Positions 7,971 through 17,100 of a DNA stretch of 64,000 bases are shown piece by piece; within the stretch, counting starts at the first letter, position 1, and every line of letters starts with the position of its first letter. The stretch covers positions 71,438-135,437 of the forward strand of contig NZ_JBNGOT010000012.1 of assembly GCF_050589705.1 (NCBI RefSeq). Reading direction: 5' to 3'. This DNA comes from Sunxiuqinia rutila (GTDB taxonomy: Bacteria; Bacteroidota; Bacteroidia; Bacteroidales; Prolixibacteraceae). A program made the translations under genes and the position numbers. A model generated the notes under the pieces. The model searched no databases. It saw only the letters and a list, made by a program, of their open reading frames with translations, and was not told the DNA's origin.

Positions 7971-9239
7971 CTATCGGTTGTTAAACTCTTGAATAGCATC
8001 AAACATAGCAACAATGTTCTGCGGTGGAACATCGGGTAAAATATTGTGCACCGTATTAAATACGAAGCCCCCTCCGTTGGAGAAGGTTTCCAATCGCTCA
8101 AGAACCTGCTCCCTGACTTTCTCCGGTGTTCCAACATTCAACACGCCAGCCGTTTCAATTCCACCACCCCAAAACGTACAGTCTTGACCAAATTCTTTTT
8201 TCAGAAATTCAGGCTCCATTTGCCAGGCATTGGTTTGTATGGGGTTAAAAATCTCGATTCCCGCCTCAATCAGATCAGGCATTAACGATGAGATGGAACC
8301 ACATGAATGAATGAAGGTGTGCATCTGACTGTGTTCTTTCACATAATCGCACAATATTTTATGACGTGGTTTAAAAAGCAACCGATAAGTATCAGCATCC
8401 ATAAACGGACCGGAAGTCATTCCCAAATCATCGCCAAAACGGATAATATCCACTAGATCTCCTACGGCATTGCATACTTTCTCTAAGGTTGCTAAATGAC
8501 GCTTCAATAATTCATCCAATAACCTTTCAACATTTGCCGGGTCGCACAGCAAATCCATCAGGAAGTTATCCATACGCCGAAGAAAAGTTCCCCATTCAAA
8601 CAGGTTGCAGCCGCAAACCACCAACAAAGCTTTATCCGTTGTTTCACGTAAACGCAAGGTTCGCTCTCGCAGTTGTTCCCAAAAACGATCTTCACCTGCA
8701 TGATCCCAGGGGCTATGAGCATCACGCGCCCACATGATCCGTCCCATTTCAGCATCCAAGTTCTCATAGCTATCCGGATAACCGTCGACATACGGAAAAT
8801 AAGTTTGATCAAAAAAGGTAGCTCCCACAGGCATTCTTGACAGCATTGTTTTACCGTCATCGTCAAACGTTACGTACGAGCCATCTTCCCTTTTTACGGG
8901 CTTAAACCATTTGGGGTAAAAAGCAGGCGCTCCATTAGCCAAAATCGTTGGTTCCCAATCCGTCGGTTTTTCATTAAATGTTCGGCCAATATCCAGAACA
9001 TCAACACCAAACCGATCAAGAATCGTCCTATCCGGTTGCGCCAGCTGTTGCACTACGTCGTATATCTGTACGGGCAGTTCAGCATTTCCGATATGGTTTA
9101 CCAGATTACTGTACGCAATCGCAGAAATACCAGAACTGGGAGTAGCCCCCAAGTCCACCGGGACCCTGTCAGGAGTTTGGTGGTTGATTGCTGCCAACAC
9201 TCTTTCCCGTGACGTCATTGATTTTTTATTGCTCATCAT
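7971..9239 (-). CDS. UroD-family corrinoid methyltransferase, putative substrate-specific (MT1) enzyme
   Basis: The product is about 422 aa and spans the UroD fold: an SRERVLAAINH start, a DRVPVDLG segment, the zinc-type H-S-C-G motif (His311, Cys313), and a C-terminal FNTVHNILPDVPP motif common in methyltransferase relatives of HemE. A HemE role is unlikely because of divergence and context. It lies between a sugar transporter and a sugar mutarotase, next to the corrinoid protein, so it is the best candidate to demethylate the incoming sugar. The start was set at the ATG at 9239 (ATG-ATG pair); a GTG at 9266 would overlap the transporter gene by 14 bp and add a poorly conserved N-terminus. 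The substrate is unknown; aromatic methyl ethers or methylamines are possible alternatives. Confidence 0.85.
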   Translation of the reverse strand: MMSNKKSMTSRERVLAAINHQTPDRVPVDLGATPSSGISAIAYSNLVNHIGNAELPVQIYDVVQQLAQPDRTILDRFGVDVLDIGRTFNEKPTDWEPTILANGAPAFYPKWFKPVKREDGSYVTFDDDGKTMLSRMPVGATFFDQTYFPYVDGYPDSYENLDAEMGRIMWARDAHSPWDHAGEDRFWEQLRERTLRLRETTDKALLVVCGCNLFEWGTFLRRMDNFLMDLLCDPANVERLLDELLKRHLATLEKVCNAVGDLVDIIRFGDDLGMTSGPFMDADTYRLLFKPRHKILCDYVKEHSQMHTFIHSCGSISSLMPDLIEAGIEIFNPIQTNAWQMEPEFLKKEFGQDCTFWGGGIETAGVLNVGTPEKVREQVLERLETFSNGGGFVFNTVHNILPDVPPQNIVAMFDAIQEFNNR

Positions 9240-9252
9240 ATCATTTACTTTA

Positions 9253-10296
9253 TTATTCTGAACCACTAATTCCGATCATAAATGAGGCTGCTATAAGGAT
9301 TAGCAGCGAACAGGCCATCAATACATATACTTTTACTGAAGCTCCCTTCCATTCTTTTCGGATAAGCCCCCAAACGGTAGCAAAGGCAATTGTAAGCGCC
9401 ATTAAAATTCCCCACGAGGTGAAGGTAAATGGGCCCATCTTGCTCTTTCCCATACTGAAAAATATGAATTGACTGAACCATAAAAATCCTGCGAGTAGGC
9501 CAAAAGCATAGTTTAGCGTTAATACTCGTTTGTTTTTAGGCCTTACATAGTTTTGGAGCGATTTATTCTTCACGCCAAGAAAAACACACCAAATAAGGGT
9601 CGTAATCAATGTGCCAACAAGAAAAACAACGTAAACGGGCATCATCGAAAAAAGTGGATCAACCCCAGATTCTTCAGCAATGGTAGCGATTGGCATACCT
9701 TCTTCAAACCCAAGAGCCATTGCCGAACCGGCAAAGCCAACCAGCAAAGCTGACAAGATTCCTTTTACAAGGTTAAACTCTCCAATTGTTTCCTGCTTCT
9801 TTTCGGCAGACACCGTTCTGTCTTTTAATATTCCGGCCCAGGCCGAAAAAATAATCCCCACTACAGCAACCACCACACCAGCGATAAGCAAAGTGCCTCC
9901 CGAAGATTGAAGCATTAACTGTAAGCGGCCATCTAAAAGAGGAGGAATTAAGGTTCCAATAGCCAGCATTAATCCGAGCGAAAGCGCATAACCCAATGAA
10001 AGCCCCAGATAGCGCAAAGCCAATCCAAAAGACAAGTTTCCAACTCCGTAAATAGCACCTAATAGAAAGACTGAAAGTAAAACTCCGGATCCGGTTTTAG
10101 AAAATACCGAAAACATTCCCGGTGCAAAAATGCAGCAGGCAATCCAAGGGAAGATAATATACCCTCCGAAGCTGAAGATCATCCAATAAGTTTCCCAGTT
10201 CCAGCTTTTTATTTTGCTAAAAGGAACGGCAAAGCTTCCAGATGAAAAAGCGCCGATAGCAATCAGCAAAATTCCAAATACCACGCTAGTATTCAT
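9253..10296 (-). CDS. rhaT: RhaT-like sugar:proton symporter
   Basis: The roughly 347-aa protein has ten hydrophobic segments and the length and motifs of the L-rhamnose-proton symporter family (drug/metabolite transporter superfamily). Examples are the N-terminal FSSGSFAVPFSKIKSW segment and the central LRYLGLSLGYALSLG segment. It would import rhamnose or a related deoxy or methylated sugar across the inner membrane. It is the first gene of the B12 operon and is divergent from the AraC regulator. An ATG at 10296 is preferred over the TTG one codon upstream. The gap to the methyltransferase gene is 13 bp. Specificity cannot be read from the sequence. Confidence 0.87.
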   Translation of the reverse strand: MNTSVVFGILLIAIGAFSSGSFAVPFSKIKSWNWETYWMIFSFGGYIIFPWIACCIFAPGMFSVFSKTGSGVLLSVFLLGAIYGVGNLSFGLALRYLGLSLGYALSLGLMLAIGTLIPPLLDGRLQLMLQSSGGTLLIAGVVVAVVGIIFSAWAGILKDRTVSAEKKQETIGEFNLVKGILSALLVGFAGSAMALGFEEGMPIATIAEESGVDPLFSMMPVYVVFLVGTLITTLIWCVFLGVKNKSLQNYVRPKNKRVLTLNYAFGLLAGFLWFSQFIFFSMGKSKMGPFTFTSWGILMALTIAFATVWGLIRKEWKGASVKVYVLMACSLLILIAASFMIGISGSE

Positions 10297-10597
10297 CAAG
10301 TTTGGTTTTAATTAGTTAGTTGACTAAATTTTTTCTTGGCTCCATGGCTTGAACTCCTTCATTCTATTGCTAGTTTCCTTTCGAAACGGATGATTAAAAG
10401 CTTCGAGAGGAACACTTTCGCAAGAAGTCAGCTCCATGGAACTAAGGTTTTTGACTTTAGTTCATAAAATTAAGAACGCAAACAATGATATTACTGCATT
10501 AACCCGTCGCTTTATTGCACAAATACGACTTTCACAATCCCACGTAAATTCTGTAATTTTGAAACTCGAGGCTATAACTATTTTATTTTAACAAGAA
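10297..10597. promoter_or_regulatory. Divergent intergenic control region between the B12 operon and araC-type gene
   Basis: This 301-bp AT-rich gap separates the divergent transporter and AraC genes and must hold both promoters. A 9-bp imperfect inverted repeat (GAACTAAGG at 10439-10447, CTTTAGTTC at 10455-10463) is a candidate operator. A -7-like element for the AraC gene is listed separately. I saw no B12-box or other cobalamin riboswitch signature. Confidence 0.45.
10554..10561 (+). promoter_or_regulatory. Candidate Bacteroidota -7 element for the AraC-type gene
   Basis: TAATTTTG fits the TAnnTTTG consensus and lies 36 bp before the ATG at 10598. No well-spaced -33 TTG was found, so this may be an activator-dependent promoter or a chance match. 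Confidence 0.35.
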
Positions 10598-11458
10598 ATG
10601 CATATAGAAAAGATTGGGCGATCGATAAATTTTCAACTAAGAAATATTGCATTATTGAAGTTTAGTGCAGATTCGCGCTATAACAATATTGTGAGTCCGT
10701 TTACTCGGTTGTATCTTATTACCAAGGGGACTGGGCAGCTGGTTTTGGATAGTAAAAAATATGAACTAACAGCAGGGCACATGTACCTGGTTCCGAGCTT
10801 TGCCCCTTGCTCCTATTTCTTTCATAAAGACCTTGCTCATTACTACATTCATTTTAGCATGGAAATGCCTTCCGGACTTACGCCTTACAATTTGTATTCG
10901 ATATCGAAACAAGTTGAAGCAACTGCTTTAGATGAAGTGTTATTTCAACGATGCGTTGAGTTGAATCCGGGGTCTGAGTTACCGCATCACGACCCAAATG
11001 TTTACCAAAGTAAACCGTGGGTAAACAAGCAAATGCGTTTTAATTCGATGGGACACTACCTGGAAACAACCGGAATCATCAGGCAGCTTTTTTCCCGCTT
11101 TATCTGCGACGAACTAAATACCGACATCAGTCAATTGACAAACCACAACATGCAGGTTATTCTTAAGTACATACAGGGAAATATAGCCAATGAGATCCCC
11201 GTAATTAAATTGGCTGAAATAGCTTGCTTGTCAAAAGATCACTTTACCCGTTTATTCAAATCGATTACGGGATTACCCCCCAGTGAATTTATCATTCTTA
11301 AACGGATTGAGAAGGCTAAGTTATTATTATTGACAACCGACTACCCTCTTGATGAAATCATCACGCAAACGGGATTCAAAACATCGGCCTATTTTTGCCG
11401 CATATTTAAGCAATGGACCTCATACACGCCCATGGCCTTTCGAAAAAACAGGGAATAA
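10598..11458 (+). CDS. AraC-family transcriptional regulator
   Basis: The 286-aa protein has an N-terminal cupin-like ligand-binding half (about 20-170, with YLVPSFAPC and HYYIHF segments). Its C-terminal half has two helix-turn-helix motifs: LAEIACLSKDHFTRLFKSITG, then the AraC signature region around LDEIITQTGFKTSAYFCRIFKQWT. It is divergently transcribed from the RhaT-like gene and is the only regulator next to the B12 operon. It therefore probably senses the imported sugar and activates that operon. It differs from the ECF/FecR system that controls the neighbouring PUL. The family call is secure and the target inferred. Confidence 0.92.
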   Translation: MHIEKIGRSINFQLRNIALLKFSADSRYNNIVSPFTRLYLITKGTGQLVLDSKKYELTAGHMYLVPSFAPCSYFFHKDLAHYYIHFSMEMPSGLTPYNLYSISKQVEATALDEVLFQRCVELNPGSELPHHDPNVYQSKPWVNKQMRFNSMGHYLETTGIIRQLFSRFICDELNTDISQLTNHNMQVILKYIQGNIANEIPVIKLAEIACLSKDHFTRLFKSITGLPPSEFIILKRIEKAKLLLLTTDYPLDEIITQTGFKTSAYFCRIFKQWTSYTPMAFRKNRE

Positions 11459-11473
11459 AAGTGTCGTTTTCAA

Positions 11474-11517
11474 TCTCATGCCTTCCCTCAAATATGATTA
11501 AGGGCAAAGGCATGAGA
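11474..11517. terminator. Bidirectional terminator between convergent genes
   Basis: A 9-bp perfect inverted repeat (TCTCATGCC at 11474-11482 and its complement at 11509-11517) with an inner CCCT/AGGG pairing lies between the convergent AraC gene and the beta-helix gene. It is placed to terminate both. Confidence 0.6.
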
Positions 11518-11538
11518 AATTAGAACCAATGATTTATG

Positions 11539-13953
11539 CTAAAAATCAGTAATCAGATTTTTTGCTTGCTGATTACGCATCATGTTGATGGTGCAGTTCT
11601 TTTTGGATTGTAGTCCTTGAAGTAACTGCATCAATTGCTCGAAAGTCTTCACTTCCTGTTTGTTCACCCCAACAATCACATCGCTGGTATTAAACCCTCT
11701 TAGGCCTAACTCAGAATTGGCGGGAACATCCAGCAACAAGATACCACTCATGGATGAAAGTCCATTAGCCGACTGCTCGCCAAGAGTCTCAACATTTTTC
11801 ACTTTAGCTCCTAACCAAGTGTAAACCTTGCCGGTAACGGTATTCCCTGATACGATTTCCTGTGGAATATTCGGCGTTTTAGCAATTTTTCTCAGCTTTT
11901 CAGAAACAACCCCAAATTGGTCCATATCGAAGTTTTTAAATCCAATCTTCAAGGCCGGAGAATCCTCTTTCACAGTAAAGTTTCCTTCTTTCGGGTTAAT
12001 AAACATCGGATCGCCAACCATGGAGTTTTGATCACATCCATTAACTTGGAACTTCTCCCGATCTTCCTGGTTGGTTGCAAACAGGTTGTAATCCAATTCC
12101 TGTCCCCATTTGCCATCAGCGGCAATTGCCCGCTGCATAACTGCTGGTCGGTATGCGCCAAAAACAATGTTGTGCTTAAACACATCGCCACTTTCAGGAT
12201 ACCAAACATGAGGATGCAAACTGTTATTTATAATGATGTTATTGGTAGCTGTGCGATGATAGCCTTCGCGCATTTTCAAGCCGCCATTCAACAACAGATT
12301 ATTGTAAATCGTGTACCACGATGAGCCATCATCCAAGTCAATATCCCAGCCATGATCACAACGCCAGCGACTGTTTCGGATCGTATTTGGAGCAAGCATA
12401 TCGAGCTTGAAAAGATTCGGATCCTTTTTCATTTCTGCATCAGTTTCACGGATATCCGGTGTCCAAAAACGGTCGCGCCCCCATGAGTTAAAGCTACCAT
12501 GATCTCCGGTTTCCAACACCGTATTGAACACATCACAGTATTCAATAACATGCCCACCAAAGGTTCCTTCACTGATGTTTATTCCGGCACGCGGAACATC
12601 ATAAATAGAGCAATGGCGAACGGTAATTTTATGCGCCATCGAAATCTGCACAGGTGATGTTTGCTTTTCATCGCGTCCGGTCATGGTTATCAGGCAATCT
12701 TCCACCAGACAATCTTCTGGATAGTTATCACCTTTTGGTCCAGGCGTACGATCAATCTTTTCAAAATCCTGCTTTCCATAGCGGAACAACGGACTGCGCA
12801 CCATAGCCGGATCTCCAACAAATGCAATTCCGTTAGCACCTCCATGATGAATGTAGCACGACTTAAACGAAAGCCGACGGTTGTAGTTATTCACGAAAAT
12901 GCTGTTCCCACCCAATTGATCAAACTCACAATCCGCCACAGAACAGTCCTCAGCACAATCATAGACAATGGCTCCTCCACGATAAACAGTCCAATCGCTT
13001 CGTAGCAACTGCTCTTTATTCTCCATAAAACTACGGGCAGCATGCTTAAATACCACCCCCTGCAGATTAATAAAACGTACAGGACTTTCTTTAGTCCCAC
13101 GAAATTCAATCAAGTGCTTTAGTCGAACAATTTCAACCTTTGCTGAAGCAAGATTTATTTCTTCTAAAGGATAGTAATAAAGCGTTCCTTCTGCTTGATT
13201 GAAAAACCACTCTCCCGGAACGTCCAGCTCTTCAAATACATTTTCAACCATCCGGTAGCGTGGATGCATTGGCGAGGGACGGTTGTTTTGCCAGCCACCT
13301 TCCAGGTCAAGCGAACCATCTTCATTCTTTCCGTTGACCAACCAATGCATGTCGCCCCACAAAGCACTATGCATCGCATGGACATAAGCTCCCTCTGGAT
13401 TGCTCCAAGAGCCAATACGTTCCGGTTTTAAAGGATCGTTTTCAGGATCAGGTTCTTTGGTGTGAATCAATTCCCAGGTATCAAACACATTCTTCCCCTC
13501 AATGGCATTGGGAAAACGAGCCATCCGCTGACGCTGTCCATTGATGTAAAGCTGGTCAATATTGACCTCGCAATCAACTGATGCTCGATATATTCCATTC
13601 TGATAGGGTTCCCAGTTCAGACTTAGCTCTTTCCCTCCGCTTATAACGGCCCCTCCTTCATGAGCCGCACGAATGTTTATGGGAAATTCCTCTGTCCCGG
13701 AATCCTTGAAATTAAATACCAAGGTTTCATTCAAGTAGTAAGTCCCATCTTCCAAAATGATGTTGACTTCTTGTTTCCCGGCATAGCTTGCCGCAAGGTC
13801 TTTAGCTTTTTGTAAGGTCTTTATTGGCTGTTCTGCTGAGCCATTCTGCTTATCGTCACCGTTGGGCGAAACGTAAATGTCTAGTGTTTTTGGTTGGCAA
13901 GCCATCAGCCCAATCAAAAAAAGAAAAGAAAGAAAATAGATGTTTAGTCGCAT
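11539..13953 (-). CDS. Secreted right-handed parallel beta-helix lipoprotein with C-terminal PDZ-like domain
   Basis: The product is 804 aa, with a signal peptide and lipobox (LIGLMAC, Cys at about 19). A DUF1565-like start (YVSPNGDDKQNGS, about 27-39) leads into an extended parallel beta-helix (about 60-650) with repeated short strand patterns and an N-rich ladder. The last roughly 80 residues (SGILLLDVPANSELG, GFNTSDVIVGVN) look like a PDZ domain. Beta-helix proteins in PULs include polysaccharide lyases and glycosidases such as GH110 alpha-galactosidases. I cannot assign a CAZy family, and the PDZ fusion is unusual. It sits downstream of a strong terminator after the GH109 gene, so it may have its own promoter. 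AAACTACTAACTT lies just before the ATG. Confidence 0.75.
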   Translation of the reverse strand: MRLNIYFLSFLFLIGLMACQPKTLDIYVSPNGDDKQNGSAEQPIKTLQKAKDLAASYAGKQEVNIILEDGTYYLNETLVFNFKDSGTEEFPINIRAAHEGGAVISGGKELSLNWEPYQNGIYRASVDCEVNIDQLYINGQRQRMARFPNAIEGKNVFDTWELIHTKEPDPENDPLKPERIGSWSNPEGAYVHAMHSALWGDMHWLVNGKNEDGSLDLEGGWQNNRPSPMHPRYRMVENVFEELDVPGEWFFNQAEGTLYYYPLEEINLASAKVEIVRLKHLIEFRGTKESPVRFINLQGVVFKHAARSFMENKEQLLRSDWTVYRGGAIVYDCAEDCSVADCEFDQLGGNSIFVNNYNRRLSFKSCYIHHGGANGIAFVGDPAMVRSPLFRYGKQDFEKIDRTPGPKGDNYPEDCLVEDCLITMTGRDEKQTSPVQISMAHKITVRHCSIYDVPRAGINISEGTFGGHVIEYCDVFNTVLETGDHGSFNSWGRDRFWTPDIRETDAEMKKDPNLFKLDMLAPNTIRNSRWRCDHGWDIDLDDGSSWYTIYNNLLLNGGLKMREGYHRTATNNIIINNSLHPHVWYPESGDVFKHNIVFGAYRPAVMQRAIAADGKWGQELDYNLFATNQEDREKFQVNGCDQNSMVGDPMFINPKEGNFTVKEDSPALKIGFKNFDMDQFGVVSEKLRKIAKTPNIPQEIVSGNTVTGKVYTWLGAKVKNVETLGEQSANGLSSMSGILLLDVPANSELGLRGFNTSDVIVGVNKQEVKTFEQLMQLLQGLQSKKNCTINMMRNQQAKNLITDF

Positions 13954-14016
13954 AAGTTAGTAGTTTAAAGAGGTAGTACAAGATAGAAAGAAGTGTAGAA
14001 CTTCAACAAAAAGAAA

Positions 14017-14067
14017 GTTCCGAAGAAGTTTCCCTGGTATTGCAACCAGCAGAGACTTCTTCGGAAC
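14017..14067 (-). terminator. Strong intrinsic terminator after the GH109 gene
   Basis: A 13-bp perfect stem (GTTCCGAAGAAGT at 14017-14029, complement at 14055-14067) has an internal CTGGT/ACCAG pairing. On the minus strand it is followed by TTTCTTTTTG. It lies 40 bp after the GH109 stop and is the best intrinsic terminator in the PUL. Confidence 0.8.
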
Positions 14068-14106
14068 AAAAGGCTTAATCGTTATTTCACGATTTCTGAA
14101 AATTCA

Positions 14107-15594
14107 TTAATGAACGTTTAACTGTCCTTTTGAATCAGCGTCTTTCAGGTTGCGAACTCCCGTTGTGCCACCTCCATTCAAGGTAATATCAATTGGTTTG
14201 TTCGTTTTCCAAGCGCCACGTGTAAAGTCAGGAATATCAATTGGTTTTGAACCATTGGCAATTGACCATTCACTCAATGGAGTAATACAGCTCCAAGCCG
14301 CAGCATCGTATACATCCATATCCATCGGCAGACCGTTACGCAAGCAGTCGATCAAACGCCAGTCCATCATAAAGTCCATTCCTCCGTGGCCACCCACTTG
14401 TTTGGCCATTTCGCCTACTCTACGCACGATTTCTGGTTGGTATTTTTCCTGAAGTTCTTTCATTTTAGCTTCATCAGCTACATTGTGACCGAATGCAATG
14501 TGTTGTAAAGGCCATTTTTGAGCAAAACACTTGGTTCCGCTTAGCATGTGAATACGCGAGTAAGGACGAGGAGAGCTAATGTCGTGCTGAATCATGATAG
14601 TGCGTCCTTTTACGGTACGAATCATCTGCATATCCATATTCCCACGCATCTCTTTGCCTAAAAATTGTTTTAAATCAGGACGCTCTGGAGCCAATTCTTT
14701 AATCCGTCTTTCCAAAGTGAAATCATCCGACATCATGGCGGTTAAGTAGTCCAAACGGTCACCACGGTTGATGTCCATTGCCTGACAAATCGGTCCTAAA
14801 CCGTGTGTTGGATATACGTTGGCTTTACGGGTGTTTTCGTGCAAACGCCACAATTTATCGTAAGCACCATCACCACCTGGCTTATCATCTTTTGGCTTAT
14901 TGAAATGCCAGTAATCCAGATCGTGAATGTAGGCTCCTTCACCATGAATCAAGTCACCAAAAGCCCCTTGACGAACCATGTTCAAAGTCAACAGTTCGAA
15001 AAAGTCGTAGCAACAGTTCTCCAAAATAACACAGTGCTTACGTGTACTTTCCGAAGTTTCCACCATCTCCCAGCATTCATCCATCGTTTTAGCTGTAGAC
15101 ACTTCAATGGCCGTATGAGCTCCACCATTCATGGCTGCCAATCCAACAGGTACGTGCCATTCCCAAGGAGTCGCCGTGTACACTAAGTCCACCAAACCAC
15201 TTTCACACAAGTCTTTGAAAGCCGTATCACTACCGGTAAATTCCTTTGCTTTAGGCAAACCTGCTTTTACTAATTTCGCTTGAGCGCCATCCAAAGCAGC
15301 TTGACGGGTATCGCAGATAGCTGTAATCTCAACGCCTTCGATATAAGTCATGCGCTCCACAGCGCCGATACCACGGTCTCCAATACCAACAAAGCCAACG
15401 CGAACTTTATCCAATTTTGGAGCTGCATACCCACACATATTGAATTTCATGTCAGGCACGCGCTCTGCTGATTTCCGAATGTATTTTACTTCTTCTTTCG
15501 CTGCAGGAGACGTTGCCGACATCAGCGACGTAGCTGCTACTGCCCCTGAACCCAAGGCAATATTCTTTAAAAATTCTCTTCTGTTATTGCTCAT
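14107..15594 (-). CDS. Gfo/Idh/MocA-family protein, GH109-like (NAD-dependent alpha-N-acetylgalactosaminidase type)
   Basis: The 495-aa protein carries a twin-arginine signal (RREFLKNIALGSGAVAATS) and an NAD-binding Rossmann segment with a VGFVGIGDRGIG motif (about 66-77). Its C-terminal half has features typical of GH109: YPTHGLGPI, GGHGGMDFMMDWRL and NGLPMDMDVYDAAAWS. GH109 enzymes cleave alpha-GalNAc through an NAD-dependent oxidation/elimination cycle; some relatives have other glycosidase activities. Export by Tat fits a protein folded with NAD. It is 5 bp downstream of a sulfatase gene and ends the main transcript before the terminator at 14017-14067. The family call is strong; alpha-GalNAc as substrate is likely but not proven. 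Confidence 0.85.
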   Translation of the reverse strand: MSNNRREFLKNIALGSGAVAATSLMSATSPAAKEEVKYIRKSAERVPDMKFNMCGYAAPKLDKVRVGFVGIGDRGIGAVERMTYIEGVEITAICDTRQAALDGAQAKLVKAGLPKAKEFTGSDTAFKDLCESGLVDLVYTATPWEWHVPVGLAAMNGGAHTAIEVSTAKTMDECWEMVETSESTRKHCVILENCCYDFFELLTLNMVRQGAFGDLIHGEGAYIHDLDYWHFNKPKDDKPGGDGAYDKLWRLHENTRKANVYPTHGLGPICQAMDINRGDRLDYLTAMMSDDFTLERRIKELAPERPDLKQFLGKEMRGNMDMQMIRTVKGRTIMIQHDISSPRPYSRIHMLSGTKCFAQKWPLQHIAFGHNVADEAKMKELQEKYQPEIVRRVGEMAKQVGGHGGMDFMMDWRLIDCLRNGLPMDMDVYDAAAWSCITPLSEWSIANGSKPIDIPDFTRGAWKTNKPIDITLNGGGTTGVRNLKDADSKGQLNVH

Positions 15595-15599
15595 TATCT

Positions 15600-17027
15600 C
15601 TATATTAATGGTTGATTATTTGCGATTGCTGTTTTGGCTTCTTCTGCCAGTTTTAAAATTTGTTTCACCACATCCGGATGTTCCGGAGCCACATTGGTGC
15701 TTTCTCCCATGTCTGTATTCAGATCATACAGTTGCGGTGCATCAAAGTTACCTGTCCAATGTTTTCCTCCCAAAATTAATTTCCAGTTTTTATACCGGAC
15801 GCTCATTAATTGGCCTGTTGCCGTGAAACCATAAACTGCCTCATGTGGAGATTTAGCTCCTTCTTTTCCAAACATTAAGTCCCGGATATCTTTACCATCG
15901 ATGACACGATCGGTCGGGATTTCGGCCCCTCCAATATGTGCAAACGTCGTGAACAAGTCCATTCCGGTAATCGGCTCATCCGACTCAGTTGCTGCCGGAA
16001 TATGCCCCGGCCATTTCATGATACACGAAACTTTAATCCCTCCTTCAAATCGCTCTTGATACTTTCCTTCGCGAAGCACATGCTCCCGATCAGGATCAGT
16101 GAATCCGAATCGGCCATAGCAGTTTTCAAGCTCCTCATCTTTATGGACCAACGGGCCATTATCCGAAGTAAAAACAATAATGGTATTATCCTCTATTTTC
16201 AAGCGTTTCAAAGTATTCAGAATGATCCCCACAGAGGTATCCAGGTATTCAACCGCATCGCCATAAGCAGCCGCCTTGCTCCTGCCTTCAAATCCTTTGG
16301 GTACAAACCAAGGCGTGTGCGTTTCAATATTTGCATACTGCAGATAAAACGGTTGGTCTTCCTTCACCGAGCGGTAGATAAACTTACAGGCTTCGCGCGT
16401 AAAAAGTGCTGGTAGCTCAGCTAAATCATTATTATCGCATCGTTTGATTACCTGCGCCTGTTCAATTAATGGAATCGCCGGATCGCTGATGCCATTGGGA
16501 CGCCAACCGGAATTACCGATACGTTCAGGCCCGTGGTCATTCGGGTAAGGAATTCCAAGGAATTCATCAAAGCCATGCACACAAGGCAGGTATTGAGGCA
16601 AATGCCCCAAGTGCCACTTTCCATACAGGCCAGTCCGGTAGCCTTGCTCTTTCAACAGCTCTGTAATCGAAACTTCCAACTCATCTTCCAAACCATGTTT
16701 TGAATGAGGGAAAAGCACATACAAACCGGTGTTGTTATTAACACGCGGCGCATAACGTCCTGTTAGGAGTGCAGCACGCGAAGGCGTACAAGTTCCATGC
16801 GGTGCATAAAAACTGGTAAATTTAATGCCACTTTCAGCCAACGCATCCAGGTTAGGCGTGTGGATGTCTTTTGAGCCGAAGCAGCTCAGATCATCATAGC
16901 CCACATCGTCGGCTACAATATGAATGATATTCGGCTTAGGCGGCGTTTGTGCCGCGGCCGAAAAACCCATAGCGGTAAGCGTAAAAACGCTTAGTGTCGC
17001 TTTCGTAAATTGTCGTGTAGTAGTCAT
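15600..17027 (-). CDS. Family S1 sulfatase, secreted
   Basis: The 475-aa S1 sulfatase has a Sec signal (AMGFSAAAQ, cleavage near residue 27), VADD at about 38-41, the formylglycine motif CTPSR with Cys80, GKWHLG and FTSDNG. It resembles N-acetylgalactosamine-6-sulfatase/arylsulfatase A types in overall layout, but the position attacked cannot be decided. The gene is 5 bp upstream of the GH109 gene, suggesting coupled removal of sulfate before the terminal sugar. AAAACTAC lies directly before its ATG, a leader motif shared with several PUL genes here. Confidence 0.9.
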   Translation of the reverse strand: MTTTRQFTKATLSVFTLTAMGFSAAAQTPPKPNIIHIVADDVGYDDLSCFGSKDIHTPNLDALAESGIKFTSFYAPHGTCTPSRAALLTGRYAPRVNNNTGLYVLFPHSKHGLEDELEVSITELLKEQGYRTGLYGKWHLGHLPQYLPCVHGFDEFLGIPYPNDHGPERIGNSGWRPNGISDPAIPLIEQAQVIKRCDNNDLAELPALFTREACKFIYRSVKEDQPFYLQYANIETHTPWFVPKGFEGRSKAAAYGDAVEYLDTSVGIILNTLKRLKIEDNTIIVFTSDNGPLVHKDEELENCYGRFGFTDPDREHVLREGKYQERFEGGIKVSCIMKWPGHIPAATESDEPITGMDLFTTFAHIGGAEIPTDRVIDGKDIRDLMFGKEGAKSPHEAVYGFTATGQLMSVRYKNWKLILGGKHWTGNFDAPQLYDLNTDMGESTNVAPEHPDVVKQILKLAEEAKTAIANNQPLI

Positions 17028-17100
17028 GTAGTTTTATCGTGTTAGGTTGACAAAATGTTCTTTTTCAGCTTTCAGGCCCTCCTTCTCATTTAGTGCCTCT

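Noticed and set aside
7971..9239. HemE (uroporphyrinogen decarboxylase of haem synthesis)
   Set aside because: It has an H-x-C zinc-type motif and lies in a corrinoid methyltransferase operon; the sequence is far from typical HemE.
10297..10597. Possible cobalamin riboswitch upstream of the B12 operon
   Set aside because: No B12-box (GCCACTG-like) or matching hairpin series found by eye.
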